A stretch of DNA of 64,000 nt from Xanthomarina spongicola (lineage in GTDB: Bacteria > Bacteroidota > Bacteroidia > Flavobacteriales > Flavobacteriaceae): assembly GCF_003148645.1 (NCBI RefSeq), contig NZ_QGGP01000007.1, positions 62,001-126,000 of the forward strand. Reading direction: 5' to 3'. Below are positions 51,340 to 59,543 of the stretch, one piece after another. Position 1 is the first letter of the stretch. Each line of letters starts with the position of its first letter. Made by a program: the position numbers and the translations under genes. The notes under the pieces are model-generated. The model searched no databases. It saw nothing but the letters and a program-made list of their open reading frames with translations, and had not been told where the DNA came from.

Positions 51340-53076
51340 ATGAATAAAATACTTAGTACTTTAACCTTATTTTTCTCTATTACATTTGGTTTTTCGCAAA
51401 CTTATATCACGAATGTAACCATTATAGATGTTGAGAATCAAAAGTTAATTCCCAATCAAACAGTAGTTATTACTGGAGATAAAATTTCTAATATTCAATC
51501 AAGTAAAAAGATTAAAGTTGCAGCAGATACCTCTGTAATTGATGGTACTAACAAATATTTAGCACCAGGTTTAACAGACGCTCATGTGCATTTTTTTCAA
51601 AATGGAGGGCTTTACTCGCGTCCTGATGTTATTGATTTAAGAAAGGAAAAATCTTTTGAAGAAGTCATTGAATTTTCTCATGAAAATATGGAAGACCAAC
51701 TTCGAAGATACTTAAGAAGTGGTATTACTAATGTGATAGACGTTGGAGCCACTTATAACCTCCTTGAACTAAGAAAAACTTTCGAAAACAAAAATTTTGC
51801 ACCTTCAGTTTACATGACAGGCCCATTGTTAACCACATACGAACCTCAAGTTTACATAGGATTAAAAAAGAACGAACCATTTAGTTTGGTTAAAACCGAA
51901 GAAGATGGCAGAAAAATGGTACAAGCACAATTAGCACATAAGCCAGATTTCATTAAAATCTGGTACATCGCTGGTGCAGATGGTTTGGATGCAGAAACAA
52001 GTGCAAAGAAAAATTCTCCTTTAATTAAAGCCATTATTGAAGAAGCCCATAAAAACAATTTAAAAGTTGCTGTTCACGCATCCGAAAGAATTACAGCACA
52101 GTTAGCTGTTGAAAATGGCGCAGATTTTTTAGTACATAGTGTGGATGATGAGATTGTTCAACCAGATTTTGTTAATCTTTTAAAGAAAAACAAAGTCATT
52201 CTTTGTCCAACACTAACTGTTTACGATGGTTACATGAATACGTTTGGACAAAAACATAGTTTTAGCGATTTAGAATTAACACAAACCAATCCATATCAAT
52301 TAGGTACTTTATTAGACTTAAAACACATTCAGGACACCTTGCTTGTAAATCAATACAAGAGTATGGCTAATTCAGAAAGAAGCATGTCTGGTCTTAAAAA
52401 ATCAGATTCTATTAGCATGGTAAATTTAAAAATATTATCAGATGCTGGTGTGTTAATTGCAACTGGAACAGATGCAGGAAATATTGGAACCTTACATGCT
52501 TCATCTTACTTAAAAGAACTACAAACCATGCACAAAAGTGGCATGAGCAATTGGCAAATTCTTCAAGCATCAACCATTAATGGTGCGAAAGTTCTAGATA
52601 AGCAAAATGAATTTGGCTCTGTTAGCATAGGAAAAAATGCAAATTTGATCCTTTTAGATGAAAATCCAGTTGACAAGATTGAAAATCTCACAAAAATACA
52701 TCGTGTTATTAATAAAGGAACTGTTTTTAATCCTGAATCTTTAGTTGAAGAAACACCAGAGGCTTTAGTGCAGCGTCAATTAAATGGCTATAACTTAAGA
52801 AATATTGACGCTTTTTTAGAACCATATGCAGACGATGTAGAAATATATAATTATCCAGATCAATTAGCCTCAAAAGGGAAAGAAAATATGCGTTTAGGTT
52901 ACTCTCAAATGTTTCAAACGGTTCCTAATTTACATTGCGAACTCAAAGGCAGACTAATCAGAGGAAATATTGTAATTGATCAAGAATACGTACAATTTGG
53001 TGATAAAATTTTAGAAGCCATAGCTATCTATCATATAGAGAATAATAAAATTAAAAAAGTCTATTTCATTCAATAA
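51340..53076 (+). CDS. Secreted amidohydrolase with C-terminal NTF2-like domain
   Basis: A 578-residue exported protein from the ATG at 51340 (signal peptide to about residue 20). An upstream frame start at 51304 overlaps the previous gene and lacks sense. The amidohydrolase domain (about 21-455) has 'APGLTDAHVHFFQ' with D80, H82 and H84, then 'FIKIWYIAGADG', 'KVAVHASERITAQLAVENGA', 'FLVHSVDDEI', 'IATGTDAGN' and 'GSVSIGKNANLILLDENP'. From about residue 470 a SnoaL/NTF2-like domain follows: 'YNLRNIDAFLEPYADDVEIY' to 'IYHIENNKIKKVYFI'. The fusion is an imidazolonepropionase/prolidase-type enzyme with a ligand-binding tail. Substrate unknown. Confidence 0.88.
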   Translation: MNKILSTLTLFFSITFGFSQTYITNVTIIDVENQKLIPNQTVVITGDKISNIQSSKKIKVAADTSVIDGTNKYLAPGLTDAHVHFFQNGGLYSRPDVIDLRKEKSFEEVIEFSHENMEDQLRRYLRSGITNVIDVGATYNLLELRKTFENKNFAPSVYMTGPLLTTYEPQVYIGLKKNEPFSLVKTEEDGRKMVQAQLAHKPDFIKIWYIAGADGLDAETSAKKNSPLIKAIIEEAHKNNLKVAVHASERITAQLAVENGADFLVHSVDDEIVQPDFVNLLKKNKVILCPTLTVYDGYMNTFGQKHSFSDLELTQTNPYQLGTLLDLKHIQDTLLVNQYKSMANSERSMSGLKKSDSISMVNLKILSDAGVLIATGTDAGNIGTLHASSYLKELQTMHKSGMSNWQILQASTINGAKVLDKQNEFGSVSIGKNANLILLDENPVDKIENLTKIHRVINKGTVFNPESLVEETPEALVQRQLNGYNLRNIDAFLEPYADDVEIYNYPDQLASKGKENMRLGYSQMFQTVPNLHCELKGRLIRGNIVIDQEYVQFGDKILEAIAIYHIENNKIKKVYFIQ

Positions 53077-53127
53077 AAAACCAAACAACCCTAAGTCTTA
53101 TTATTAATAGCATTAAAATTAAGACAA

Positions 53128-54387
53128 ATGACAACCAACAAAACAACTAACACAACACTACAACCAGTAACCAAGGAAGAAAGAATTGATTTTCTAGACA
53201 TATTAAGAGGCATTGCCATCTTTTTTATTTTTGCAGCTAATATTATTTATTTTTCTGGGTTCTTCTTTTTCCCACCAGAAGCACATATACCTTCTACAAA
53301 CTTGGTTATAGATCCTTATGTAGACTTTATATCATTTACATTAATAGACGGTAAATTTTATTCCATTTTTTCTTTGCTTTTTGGTATTGGTTGTGCCATA
53401 CAGTTCAATAAATTGAATAATCTCAACAAACCCTTTGCTCCTTTTTTTAGACGCAGAATGTTCTGGCTTTTAATAATAGGATTAATTCACTTATGCCTTT
53501 TTTGGTTAGGAGACATTTTAACTCTCTATGCTTTACTTGGTTTTGTACTTATTTGTTTTGTTAAAATGCCCAATAAAAAACTTATAACATGGTCAATAAT
53601 TTTAATTTTATTTCCACTAGCTAACTGGTTTATAATACATATAGCAAATTTTAATTACCCAATGTATTTATTTCATTTAAACACAAAATATGCTGAATCT
53701 ATGGGTTTTCAAATGGTGGAATGGCAAGGTGTAAAAAGGTTCAGTATGCAAGCACATTTATTAAATCAAGACATCTTAGAATTCTTTAAAATGAACGTTG
53801 GAAACACGTTGATTAGAATAGGAAATATTTTAAGGGAAGGTAGAATCTTTAAAGTTCTTGGTATTTTTCTAATTGGTCTTTGGGCAGGAAGAAAAATCAT
53901 TAACGAAGATTTGCTAAATAACACCAAATTTTTAAAGAGAGTGGCTCTTTGGGGAGTTTGTATTGGACTACCAATAAGTGTTTTTAGAACATATATAGAA
54001 TTCTTTTCTAGTCAAGAACTTATTTGGGATTTTCTAAACACTCTTTCTTATGCTTTTGGAACAGTACCTTTAGCAATGGGTTATGCAGCTTTATTGGCGC
54101 TTTTTTATAGAAAAGGATTTAAGTTTTTACATTGGTTTGCTCCAGTTGGAAAAACAGCACTATCAAATTATATATTTCAAACCTTTATAGCAATAACCAT
54201 ATTCTATGGAATTGGCTTTGGCTGGGCAGGAAAATTTGGTATTACTGTTATTATGGGAATTACATTAACCATTTTTGCCTTTCAAATAATTATGAGTATA
54301 TGGTGGCTTAAACATTTTAGGTTTGGACCACTAGAATGGATTTGGAGACAATTAACTTATAATAAAAGAATCAAACTCAAGAAATAA
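53128..54387 (+). CDS. DUF418 domain-containing membrane protein
   Basis: A 419-residue inner-membrane protein with about ten hydrophobic helices. The family start 'ERIDFLDILRGIAIFFIFAA' and the segment 'FYSIFSLLFGIGCAIQFNKL' are typical of DUF418/heparan-acetyltransferase-like proteins. The C-terminal DUF418 block includes 'APVGKTALSNYIFQTFIAIT' and ends 'WLKHFRFGPLEWIWRQLTY'. An acyl-transfer role is possible by fold, but not established. It begins 51 nt after the amidohydrolase gene. Confidence 0.88.
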   Translation: MTTNKTTNTTLQPVTKEERIDFLDILRGIAIFFIFAANIIYFSGFFFFPPEAHIPSTNLVIDPYVDFISFTLIDGKFYSIFSLLFGIGCAIQFNKLNNLNKPFAPFFRRRMFWLLIIGLIHLCLFWLGDILTLYALLGFVLICFVKMPNKKLITWSIILILFPLANWFIIHIANFNYPMYLFHLNTKYAESMGFQMVEWQGVKRFSMQAHLLNQDILEFFKMNVGNTLIRIGNILREGRIFKVLGIFLIGLWAGRKIINEDLLNNTKFLKRVALWGVCIGLPISVFRTYIEFFSSQELIWDFLNTLSYAFGTVPLAMGYAALLALFYRKGFKFLHWFAPVGKTALSNYIFQTFIAITIFYGIGFGWAGKFGITVIMGITLTIFAFQIIMSIWWLKHFRFGPLEWIWRQLTYNKRIKLKK

Positions 54388-54435
54388 CTTATTAAAACAT
54401 CAATAAATTAGAAATCAAATCTAAAAATTAACATC

Positions 54436-54771
54436 ATGAATTCAAAGGACACCTCTTGGACAAAAAAAGAGCTACAAACTTATATTTTACTGCTCTGTGC
54501 AAATGCAGATTCTAATGAAACAGAAGAAGAACTTAATTTAATAAAATCTAAAACTGACCCTGAAACTTTTGAAAAAATACACAAAGAATTTAGTAATGAT
54601 TCCGAAGAAGAAAGATTCGAAAAAATTGACATCAACGTTCAATTACACGATTATTCTAATATGGAACTCTCTGAATTTAGAAAAGAAATGTATGAAATTT
54701 TCTTAGCAGACAAAAAATATATGCTTATGGAACGTAATTTAGATCGCATTTTAGACAATATTCTCTATTAG
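54436..54771 (+). CDS. Hypothetical helical protein (possibly TerB-like)
   Basis: A 111-residue acidic, helical, soluble protein. 'KKELQTYILLLCANADSNETEEELNLI' recalls the first helices of TerB-like domains (a helix with 'A-x-A-D' then an acidic loop). The remainder ('FEKIHKEFSNDSEEERFEKI') fits a helical bundle. I do not recognise a named family with certainty. It lies between DUF418 and a cupin gene, 16 nt before the latter. Confidence 0.5.
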   Translation: MNSKDTSWTKKELQTYILLLCANADSNETEEELNLIKSKTDPETFEKIHKEFSNDSEEERFEKIDINVQLHDYSNMELSEFRKEMYEIFLADKKYMLMERNLDRILDNILY

Positions 54772-54787
54772 AAAAGACTTTTATAAC

Positions 54788-55222
54788 ATGAGTAAATTCT
54801 TAAAAAACTTGTGCTCTCAAGAGCGAAACATAAGCCTAAATTCGCAATTCAAAATAACTACTCTGTTGTTTTTATGCCTTATGGGCTGTAAAAACAAAAC
54901 TACTATACCAGATCCATTACAAGCAGGATGGAACAATCAATCTGTTTGTGTAGTGGTTGAAGACAACCCAAAAATTAGAGTGTTAAAATGTACTTTTCCT
55001 CCAGGAGTTGGACACGAAAGACATTATCATGCTGCTCATTTTGGATATACCATTAAGGGAAGCAAATTTCGTATTAAAGACACAACTGGTACTCGTGAGA
55101 TAGATGTACCTACAGGAACTGAATTTTATAATGAAGGAATAGAATGGCATGAAGTTTTAAATATTGGCGACAGTATTGCTGAATTTTTAATTATAGAACC
55201 TAAAACAAATTCTGACAAATAA
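54788..55222 (+). CDS. Cupin-domain lipoprotein
   Basis: A 144-residue protein with a late hydrophobic segment and lipobox ('LLFLCLMGC', Cys at about residue 34). The cupin motif 1 is 'TFPPGVGHERHYHAAHFGYT' with three His, then 'GSKFRIKDTTGTREIDV', and motif 2 is 'GIEWHEVLNIGDSIAEFLII'. This is the second exported cupin in the cluster. Substrate unknown. It starts 16 nt after the helical protein gene and ends 13 nt before the DUF6090 genes, so it may be part of one long transcript. Confidence 0.83.
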   Translation: MSKFLKNLCSQERNISLNSQFKITTLLFLCLMGCKNKTTIPDPLQAGWNNQSVCVVVEDNPKIRVLKCTFPPGVGHERHYHAAHFGYTIKGSKFRIKDTTGTREIDVPTGTEFYNEGIEWHEVLNIGDSIAEFLIIEPKTNSDK

Positions 55223-55235
55223 AATCACCTACAAT

Positions 55236-56006
55236 ATGATAAAGTTTTTTAGAAAATTACGTGAAAACATGATTAAAGAGAACAGAGTAAGTAAGTATAT
55301 TCTTTATGCCATTGGCGAAATCATCCTAGTGGTTATTGGTATTCTCATTGCTTTACAAATAAACAATACTAACGAAGCGAATAAAGCAAGAGTAAAAGAA
55401 TTGCATTATCTTAAAAACATCAAAACCGATTTACTCCTAAACATAGATAACATCAATAGTTTTATTGAAACCAGAGAAACTAAAATTAAATCGGCAAACA
55501 TTGTTTTGGAGTATTATGAGGGGAAACCTCTCTCTAATCTTAATGATTTCAATAAAAATATTTTAAACGTATATATCTGGCATAAATTCTATCAAATAAA
55601 CAACACCTTTTTAGAATTAACCAACTCAGGAAATCTAGCAACAATATCAAATGATTCTATAAAGAACGGTTTACTAAATATAGATGCGCTTTATAAAGAA
55701 TTAAAAGGCGAAGAAGAGCATTATCGTTTTGACACAGAGGTACTACTTTATGAGCCTTCGTTTAATGTTTTAGACTTAAATCCACTAACAAAAAAATTCA
55801 TGTACGATGTTAGTAATGGCCAAGCTGGAGAAAATACTGAAATACCTAGAGAAAATTTTGAAACACTTTTAAAAGACACCAAACATAAAAATGGCTTCGT
55901 AATGGCAGTTTATGAATTTACAGTTATGAACGGTCAATTAGCAACCATGAAAAACATGTCTGAAGAACTTATACAACTAATTGATAAGGAACTAAAAAAA
56001 GGATAA
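55236..56006 (+). CDS. DUF6090 family membrane-anchored protein
   Basis: A 256-residue protein. The N-terminal block 'MIKFFRKLRENMIKENRVSK' plus 'YILYAIGEIILVVIGILIAL' and 'QINN' is the signature of the DUF6090 family, a single membrane helix near residues 22-44 preceded by a basic amphipathic segment. The rest is a soluble helical domain facing the periplasm. Function unknown in the family. The next paralog starts at the base after its stop. Confidence 0.88.
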   Translation: MIKFFRKLRENMIKENRVSKYILYAIGEIILVVIGILIALQINNTNEANKARVKELHYLKNIKTDLLLNIDNINSFIETRETKIKSANIVLEYYEGKPLSNLNDFNKNILNVYIWHKFYQINNTFLELTNSGNLATISNDSIKNGLLNIDALYKELKGEEEHYRFDTEVLLYEPSFNVLDLNPLTKKFMYDVSNGQAGENTEIPRENFETLLKDTKHKNGFVMAVYEFTVMNGQLATMKNMSEELIQLIDKELKKG

Positions 56007-56720
56007 ATGATTAAATTCTTCAGAAAAATAAGGCAGAACATGATAAAAGAGAACAAAGTTAGCAAATACATGCTGTATGCTATTGGAGAAATCATACTCG
56101 TGGTTATTGGTATTTTAATTGCGCTTCAAATAAATAATTGGAATGATACACGAAAGAATCAAAAATATGAACAAGAAATCCTGCTTTTAATTAATCAAAA
56201 TTTAAAAAATGATTCACTTGCTTTATCCCTTGAATTAATTAAAGCAAAGAAAGCTACTTTATTAACAAACCGATTAATAGAGCAAGTTGCTTCAGGGAAT
56301 TATGGTGATAGTTTAAACTATTGGATGGGAAATATTATTTCATTTGAAAGATTTAAATCACAATCAAGCGCCTTTGAGGTATTAAAATCAAAAGGGATAG
56401 AAACAATTTCTGACAATGAACTCCAATTAGCATTAATATCTTATTACGATGAAACTTTATATAATATACATCAATCACTTAACGATGTAAGTGACTCCTT
56501 TAAAACAGATTGGATTCCAATAATAAAACAAGATTTTTCAGATTTTAAATGGCGTGAGTATTGTATACCTATAGATTCTAAAGTATTTTTTGAAAATCCA
56601 TCAACCATTACTTTTTTCAAAATTTATAAGGATAATCGATCAGGTTCTGTGCAAAATATTGAATTAGCATTAGATAAAATATCTGAAATAAGAATATTAA
56701 TTAATAAAGGTTTAAAATGA
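56007..56720 (+). CDS. DUF6090 family membrane-anchored protein, second copy
   Basis: A 237-residue paralog with the same N-terminal anchor ('IGEIILVVIGILIALQINNW') and a different periplasmic helical domain. Its first 85 bases (56007-56091) are identical to 56717-56801, the start of a truncated third copy. Its stop overlaps the ATG of that third copy by 4 nt. Confidence 0.88.
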   Translation: MIKFFRKIRQNMIKENKVSKYMLYAIGEIILVVIGILIALQINNWNDTRKNQKYEQEILLLINQNLKNDSLALSLELIKAKKATLLTNRLIEQVASGNYGDSLNYWMGNIISFERFKSQSSAFEVLKSKGIETISDNELQLALISYYDETLYNIHQSLNDVSDSFKTDWIPIIKQDFSDFKWREYCIPIDSKVFFENPSTITFFKIYKDNRSGSVQNIELALDKISEIRILINKGLK

Positions 56721-56884
56721 TTAAATTCTTCAGAAAAATAAGGCAGAACATGATAAAAGAGAACAAAGTTAGCAAATACATGCTGTATGCTATTGGAGAA
56801 ACCATCCTCGTGGTTATTGGTATTTTAATTGCCTTAAGCATCAACAACTATAATGAATACATAAAACATATAAATTTTAACTAA
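56717..56884 (+). CDS. Truncated DUF6090 copy (55 residues)
   Basis: A short frame starting at the ATG overlapping the previous stop and ending with TAA at 56882-56884. It encodes just the DUF6090 N-terminal anchor ('MIKFFRKIRQNMIKENKVSK', then 'IGETILVVIGILIAL') and a 15-residue unrelated tail. Eighty-five bases are identical to the second copy, so this is either a recent partial duplication or the remnant of a full third gene. It may still make a small membrane peptide, but a decayed gene is as likely. Confidence 0.7.
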   Translation: MIKFFRKIRQNMIKENKVSKYMLYAIGETILVVIGILIALSINNYNEYIKHINFN

Positions 56885-56920
56885 CTTTAAAGAATCTAGA
56901 AAAAATTCACTAAATATTCC

Positions 56921-58060
56921 ATGAAAGCAAAATCCATAAAAGGACATTCTACTTCAGAAATAAAAACAGCTTTAACTCAAAGTATGGCAGATGGTTTTAA
57001 ACCCACTTTGGCCATCGTCTTTTTATCTATAAGTCAAGATAGAAAATCAATTTGTCAACTTCTAGATAAAGAAAATATTGCTATCTATGGATCTACAAGC
57101 AATGGTGAGTTTATCGACGAAGAAAATGAAAAAGAATCGACAGCAATTTTGTTAATGGATATTAAAAGAGAACATTTTAAAATTTACCTCGAAGAATATC
57201 CCAATAAAAACTATCGTGAAACTGCAAAAAACATAGCTTCAAAAGCAAAAAAAGAATTTAAAAAACCTGCATTCTTAATTGCTGCAAGTCATCTAGAAAC
57301 TGATGCCGAACAATTACTGTATGGTTTTGAAGATATTATTGGAAAGCATGTTAATGTTTTTGGAGGAATGGCAGGAGACGATTATACATTTTCAGATCAA
57401 TTTGTTTTTACAAATGGAAAAGAAAGCAATATTGGAACTGTAGTCTTAGCTTTAGATGAAAACAACATAAAGATTAAAGGAGTTGCCACCTGTGGCTGGA
57501 AAGCTGTAGGCACTGAAAAAACCGTTACTAAAAGCGAAGGTAATCATGTTTATACTGTAGATAATATTCCTGTATTAGATATTACCACAAAATATGGTGG
57601 TTTAGAAAATGTAACTCCCGAAAACGAAAATTTATTACTTGAGATCGCTGCCAATTTTCCCTTGCAATTACAAAGAGAAAAAGGCGACCCTGTAATGCGA
57701 CCTGGTTTGGTTGTTGACTGGAGTGATCGTTCCTTTTATTGTAGTGGGTCTGTACCACAAGGTTCTAAAGTTCGCTTTTCACTACCACCAGATTTTGATG
57801 TGATGGACAAAGTAATTAAAGGTGTTCAACACTTAAAAGATACTGAAATGCCTGAAGCAGATGCTTTAGTCGTTTTTAGTTGTGCAGGAAGAATTTTATC
57901 TCTTGGACCACTAATGAATCTAGAGTTGGAAGGCGTGAAGAATGTATGGAATATACCAATGGCTGGTATGTTCTCTAATGGAGAATTAGCCAGAGCAACA
58001 GGTGGCAACCTTGAAATGCACAACCTAACAACTTGTTGTGTTGCACTAAAAGAAAAATAA
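56921..58060 (+). CDS. FIST signal-transduction protein, paralog 1
   Basis: A 379-residue soluble protein made of the FIST N and C domains. Landmarks are 'GFKPTLAIVFLS', 'IAIYGSTSNGEFID', 'VFGGMAGDD', 'IKGVATCGWKAVGTEKTVTK', 'CSGSVPQGSKVRFSLPPDFD', 'ADALVVFSCAGRILSLGPLM' and 'NIPMAGMFSNGEL', with a vicinal Cys pair in the C-terminal 'TTCCVALKEK'. FIST domains are predicted small-ligand sensors linked to kinases and cyclases. It heads the operon, 36 nt after the truncated DUF6090 copy. No signal peptide or membrane segment, so it is cytosolic. Confidence 0.92.
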   Translation: MKAKSIKGHSTSEIKTALTQSMADGFKPTLAIVFLSISQDRKSICQLLDKENIAIYGSTSNGEFIDEENEKESTAILLMDIKREHFKIYLEEYPNKNYRETAKNIASKAKKEFKKPAFLIAASHLETDAEQLLYGFEDIIGKHVNVFGGMAGDDYTFSDQFVFTNGKESNIGTVVLALDENNIKIKGVATCGWKAVGTEKTVTKSEGNHVYTVDNIPVLDITTKYGGLENVTPENENLLLEIAANFPLQLQREKGDPVMRPGLVVDWSDRSFYCSGSVPQGSKVRFSLPPDFDVMDKVIKGVQHLKDTEMPEADALVVFSCAGRILSLGPLMNLELEGVKNVWNIPMAGMFSNGELARATGGNLEMHNLTTCCVALKEK

Positions 58061-58076
58061 TTAAACTATAATAAAT

Positions 58077-58385
58077 ATGTATAAATTAACTGTATTGTAT
58101 GGTCATCCAACAAATGCTGAGGCCTTCGAGAAATACTACAAAGAGAAACACTTACCACTAGCTTCAACTATGGAAGGTGTCGATAAACTTGAAGTAACCA
58201 AGTTACTTGGAACACCAGATGGTCAAAAAGCCGATTATTATAGAATGGCAGAAATGTACTTTTCTAGTGTTGAGCAAATGCAAGAAACCATGGCTTCTCC
58301 AGAAGGACAAGCAACCGTTAACGATCTATCCAACTTCGCCACAGGTGGTGTAAACGTGATTGTTGGAGTTACAGAAAATGATTAA
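58077..58385 (+). CDS. EthD family protein (dimeric alpha-beta barrel)
   Basis: A 102-residue protein matching the EthD family: 'MYKLTVLYGHPTNAEAFEKY', 'YKEKHLPLA' (H of the family motif), 'VTKLLGTPDGQKADYYRMAE' with 'YFSSVEQMQETMASPEGQAT'. Members are dimeric ferredoxin-like folds, often involved in the metabolism of aromatic or ether compounds. Here it sits between FIST genes 1 and 2 with 16- and 15-nt gaps, so it is part of the same transcript. A role in making or binding the FIST ligand is a guess. Confidence 0.88.
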   Translation: MYKLTVLYGHPTNAEAFEKYYKEKHLPLASTMEGVDKLEVTKLLGTPDGQKADYYRMAEMYFSSVEQMQETMASPEGQATVNDLSNFATGGVNVIVGVTEND

Positions 58386-58400
58386 AAAACATTCCAATAA

Positions 58401-59540
58401 ATGATTTCAAAAACAGTAAAAGGCAATTCAACCGAAGCTATCAAAAAAGAAATTGACAAGGCAACTTCTGATGGTTTCGAGCCAACATTAGCCATTGTTT
58501 TCACTTCAATTAAACAAGACTGGAAAGCTATTATTGATGTATTGAACCAAAAAGAAATTGCTGTTTTTGGAGCTACTACATCAGGAGAGTTTATAGATGG
58601 AGATATTGAAGAAGGTAGCATAGTCATGATGCTGCTTGATATAAACCCTAAGCATTTCAGAGTTCTATTTCTTGAAACAGGTGAACATACAACCCATGAA
58701 AATGCAAAACAAATTGGTATAGCTGGAAAAAACACCTTTAATAATCCTGCTTTTATTATCGCTTCAGGTTGGTTGCACATAGATGGTGAAAAAATTATTG
58801 AAGGTATCATTAAAGGTTTTGGTAATGAAGTAACCGTTTTTGGAGGCATGGCAGGAGACGATTTAGCCATGCAAGGACCACTAGTTTTTACAAATGAAAA
58901 AAGTGCCGTGAATGGTTTGCTTGCATTAATTGTTGATGAAGATAAAATTGAAATCAATGGTATTGCTACTTGTGGTTGGAAGCCTATTGGGACCACCAAG
59001 ACTGTTACAAAAAGTGAAGGTAATATTGTTTATACCATAGATGATAAACCCGCTCTTGATATGGTCATGAAGTACCTTGGTCTCGATATAGATTTAGATT
59101 CTGGAAATGATGTTCTGACCAATATTGGAGCTTATTACCCTTTACAATTAGAAAGAGAAAATGTAACTCCTGTGATGCGTACTGCAATGTGGGGAAATAA
59201 AGAAGATCGTTCTCTTATTTGTGCAGGCACAGTGCCACAAGGAGCTAAAGTCAGGTTTTCACTTCCTCCAGATTTTGATGCTATTGAACAAGTTATTGAT
59301 GAATGCAAAGAAGTGAAAAAAGAACGGCAAAAGGAAGCTGATGCACTTATCATGTTTTCCTGTATTAGTCGTCATTTATCCTTTGGTATTTTAATGACAG
59401 AAGAAATTGAGCAGGTGAAACAAGTTTGGGACGCTCCTATGGTTGGTTTCTTTAGCTATGGAGAATTTGGAAAATCAAAAACAGGAAAGCACGAATTTCA
59501 CAATAACACCTGTTGTGTCGTGGCATTAAAAGAAAAATAA
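58401..59540 (+). CDS. FIST signal-transduction protein, paralog 2
   Basis: A 379-residue cytosolic FIST N-FIST C protein. It is closest to paralog 3: both share 'KEIDKATSDGF', 'GEFIDGDIEEGSIV', 'VFGGMAGDDL', 'IATCGW', 'TVTKSEGNIVYTIDDKPALD', 'FSLPPDFDAIE' and 'ADALIMFSC'. The C-terminus keeps the Cys pair ('NNTCCVVALKEK'). The next FIST gene starts 3 nt after its stop. Confidence 0.92.
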   Translation: MISKTVKGNSTEAIKKEIDKATSDGFEPTLAIVFTSIKQDWKAIIDVLNQKEIAVFGATTSGEFIDGDIEEGSIVMMLLDINPKHFRVLFLETGEHTTHENAKQIGIAGKNTFNNPAFIIASGWLHIDGEKIIEGIIKGFGNEVTVFGGMAGDDLAMQGPLVFTNEKSAVNGLLALIVDEDKIEINGIATCGWKPIGTTKTVTKSEGNIVYTIDDKPALDMVMKYLGLDIDLDSGNDVLTNIGAYYPLQLERENVTPVMRTAMWGNKEDRSLICAGTVPQGAKVRFSLPPDFDAIEQVIDECKEVKKERQKEADALIMFSCISRHLSFGILMTEEIEQVKQVWDAPMVGFFSYGEFGKSKTGKHEFHNNTCCVVALKEK

Positions 59541-59543
59541 AAG

